64,000 bases of DNA, taken from NCBI GenBank assembly GCA_016713235.1, contig JADJPN010000003.1:124001-188000 (forward strand), in the 5' to 3' direction. The notes beneath the pieces were generated by a model, which worked only from the letters and a program-made list of their open reading frames with translations, searched no databases and was not told the origin of the DNA. The DNA comes from Hyphomicrobiales bacterium (GTDB taxonomy: Bacteria > Pseudomonadota > Alphaproteobacteria > Rhizobiales > Xanthobacteraceae). The position numbers and the translations under genes are program-made. This document shows positions 62,767 to 64,000 of the stretch, in pieces (position 1 is the stretch's first letter; every line of letters begins with the position of its first letter).

Positions 62767-62870
62767 CTACAATTTTCTGCAATATTTCGGCGTTGACGAT
62801 ACGTATCTGCTTGCTCCGGTAACCGTACTGTTTAAACGCTTGTTAGCGGCTTGTCGGCTATTGCCGCTGC

Positions 62871-63967
62871 ATGAAATTCACTCTTGCGCTGATGTCGGAA
62901 CTCGAAGACGCGTTGCAGAGTGGCGCACCCAAGCGCCGCGTCGTCATGCTTCGCCGCATCACCGATCTTTTCCTGAGCGACGCAAACCGCCTCAACGAAG
63001 AACAGGTCGGAGTCTTCGACGAAATCCTCACGCATCTCGCGCATCGCATCGAGGAGCGTGTGCTCTCGCAGATCAGTCTCAAATTCTGGCGCCGGTAAGG
63101 AACGCGCCGAAGAATATGATCTCCTTGCTGGCGCAGGACGACGACATCGCAGTCGCAGGCCCCGTGCTCGCGCAGTCTGACCGCATCGCCGAGAACGACC
63201 TGATCGAGATCGCAAAATCGAAGGGCCAGAAGCATTTGCTTGCAATTGCAATCCGCGCCCAGTTGAGCGAGGCCATAACCGATATTTTGATCAAGCGCGG
63301 CGACAAGCGCGTCGTTGGTAAGCTTGCGCGTAACGCCGGCGCGAAGTTCTCGCACAATAGCTACGAGATGGTCGTCAATCGCGCCGAGGGCGACGACGAG
63401 TTGTCCGAGGATCTGGGCCTTCGCATCGACATTCCGCTTGCACTGCTGAAACAGTTGCTGATGCGCGCGACCCATCTGGTTCGCTCGCGGCTGCTTGCCG
63501 CCGCTGATGCCGACAAGCAGAAGCAGATTCAGGAAGCGATGATGAGCGTCGCGGAAGAACTGGGCCTGGGTGCGTTCGGCTATCGCGATCTTGCCGCGGC
63601 TGAGGGTGTCGTGAAACGGCTTAACCGCGAAGGCAAGCTCAGTGAGCGGATATTGATCGGCTTCGCACAGCAGAAGAAGTTCGATGAAGTCAGCGCCACG
63701 CTTGCGCTGTTCAGCGCGGCGCCGGTCGATTTCATCGCGACGCTTCTGCAGGACGATCATCACGTCGGTCTGCTCGTCGCATGCAAGGCCGCGCGGCTTA
63801 CCTGGCCGGCAGTGGCGGAAATTCTCGCGGCGAATTTTTCGAACCACGGCTTGTCGGGTGCGGCGCTGGAGGAAGCGGAGAAGTCTTATCTTCTGTTCTC
63901 GGAGCTTTCCGCGCAACGCAAGCTGCAAGTGATGATCTCGCGTTTATCCGAGAAACAGGCGAGCTGA
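62871..63967 (+). pseudogene. DUF2336 protein with a frameshift
   Basis: The gene starts at 62871 with MKFTLALMSELEDALQSGAPKRRVVMLRRITDLFLSDANRLNEEQVGVFDEILTHL but stops at 63098. Sense continues in another frame with LAPVRNAPKNMISLLAQDDDIAVAGPVLAQSDRI and runs to 63967 (AIRAQLSEAITDILIKRGDKRVV...). Loss of one T in the run at 63084-63085 explains it: the join would read ISLKF-LAPVRNAP. DUF2336 proteins are helical-repeat proteins of alphaproteobacteria with no known biochemical role. Possibly a sequencing error. Confidence 0.8.
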
Positions 63968-63969
63968 TT

Positions 63970-63990
63970 AGTTCCGATATTATCGGAACT
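63970..63990. promoter_or_regulatory. Perfect inverted repeat at the window end
   Basis: AGTTCCGATA (63970-63979) and TATCGGAACT (63981-63990) are perfect ten-base arms around a single T, three bases after the DUF2336 stop. There is no adjacent T-run, so it is either an operator for a gene beyond the window or a terminator stem without a tail. Confidence 0.45.
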
Positions 63991-64000
63991 TAGCGCCGTG

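Overview
The window looks like a chromosomal segment of a high-GC alphaproteobacterium of the Hyphomicrobiales (Bradyrhizobium/Xanthobacteraceae-like). The grounds are a cycHJKL-type cytochrome c maturation operon leading through degP and a two-component pair into glnE, a FeuP/FeuQ-like pair, DUF2336 and DUF3551 proteins, TIGR02281 aspartic protease, and tripartite tricarboxylate and TRAP transporters with their own binding proteins. This placement is inferred from gene content; no rRNA or tRNA is present. No gap between genes exceeds about 300 bases.

Bases 1-12700 hold a gene-transfer-agent-like (RcGTA-like) head cluster in the canonical order: small terminase, large terminase, portal, small membrane protein, prohead protease, HK97 capsid, connector, adaptor, DUF3168, major tail protein, gp10, tail chaperone. 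The tape measure then stops in an out-of-frame scar, and the rest of the tail genes are missing. Most striking, the portal carries a C-terminal HNH-like nuclease domain behind a Gly-rich linker. A putative immunity gene follows it. Next comes an orphan cassette: a repeat of the portal 3' end and linker, a different C-terminal domain of PD-(D/E)xK type, and a damaged second immunity gene. A third portal remnant closes the array. This is the layout of a polymorphic toxin system built on a phage portal. A secreted trypsin-like protease gene lies antisense inside the head operon, and a holin/spanin-like trio follows the scar.

Bases 12700-31900 are core chromosome: nitroreductase, FeuPQ-like two-component system, glycine-zipper lipoprotein, ccmI-ccmE-ccmF-ccmH, DegP, a second two-component system, glnE, a PAS sensor kinase and aminopeptidase N (frameshifted). 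Bases 31900-45600 carry an acyl-CoA synthetase, nitronate monooxygenase, a class II Fic protein behind a striking array of CGGCCAA motifs, a divergent qorB/hxlR pair, dusA, a TSUP permease, tctA-tctB-tctC, an aspartic protease, a CobS-like membrane protein and a hybrid sensor region kinase.

Bases 45800-64000 hold GST, enoyl-CoA hydratase, Mrp/ApbC, a DUF3551 peptide, a TRAP transporter with two near-identical binding proteins opposite one dctMQ pair, two tandem EamA exporters, moaA, a DUF971 protein, an L,D-transpeptidase, and an aromatic-catabolism operon (DUF1932 dehydrogenase, galD, galB, galC-like, VOC extradiol dioxygenase), ending in DUF2336. Five genes in the window (second immunity gene, pepN, galD, galB, DUF2336) carry reading-frame breaks, mostly one base in or next to a short homopolymer. 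Either the assembly has indel errors or real gene decay is under way; this should be settled before any of them is called a pseudogene.
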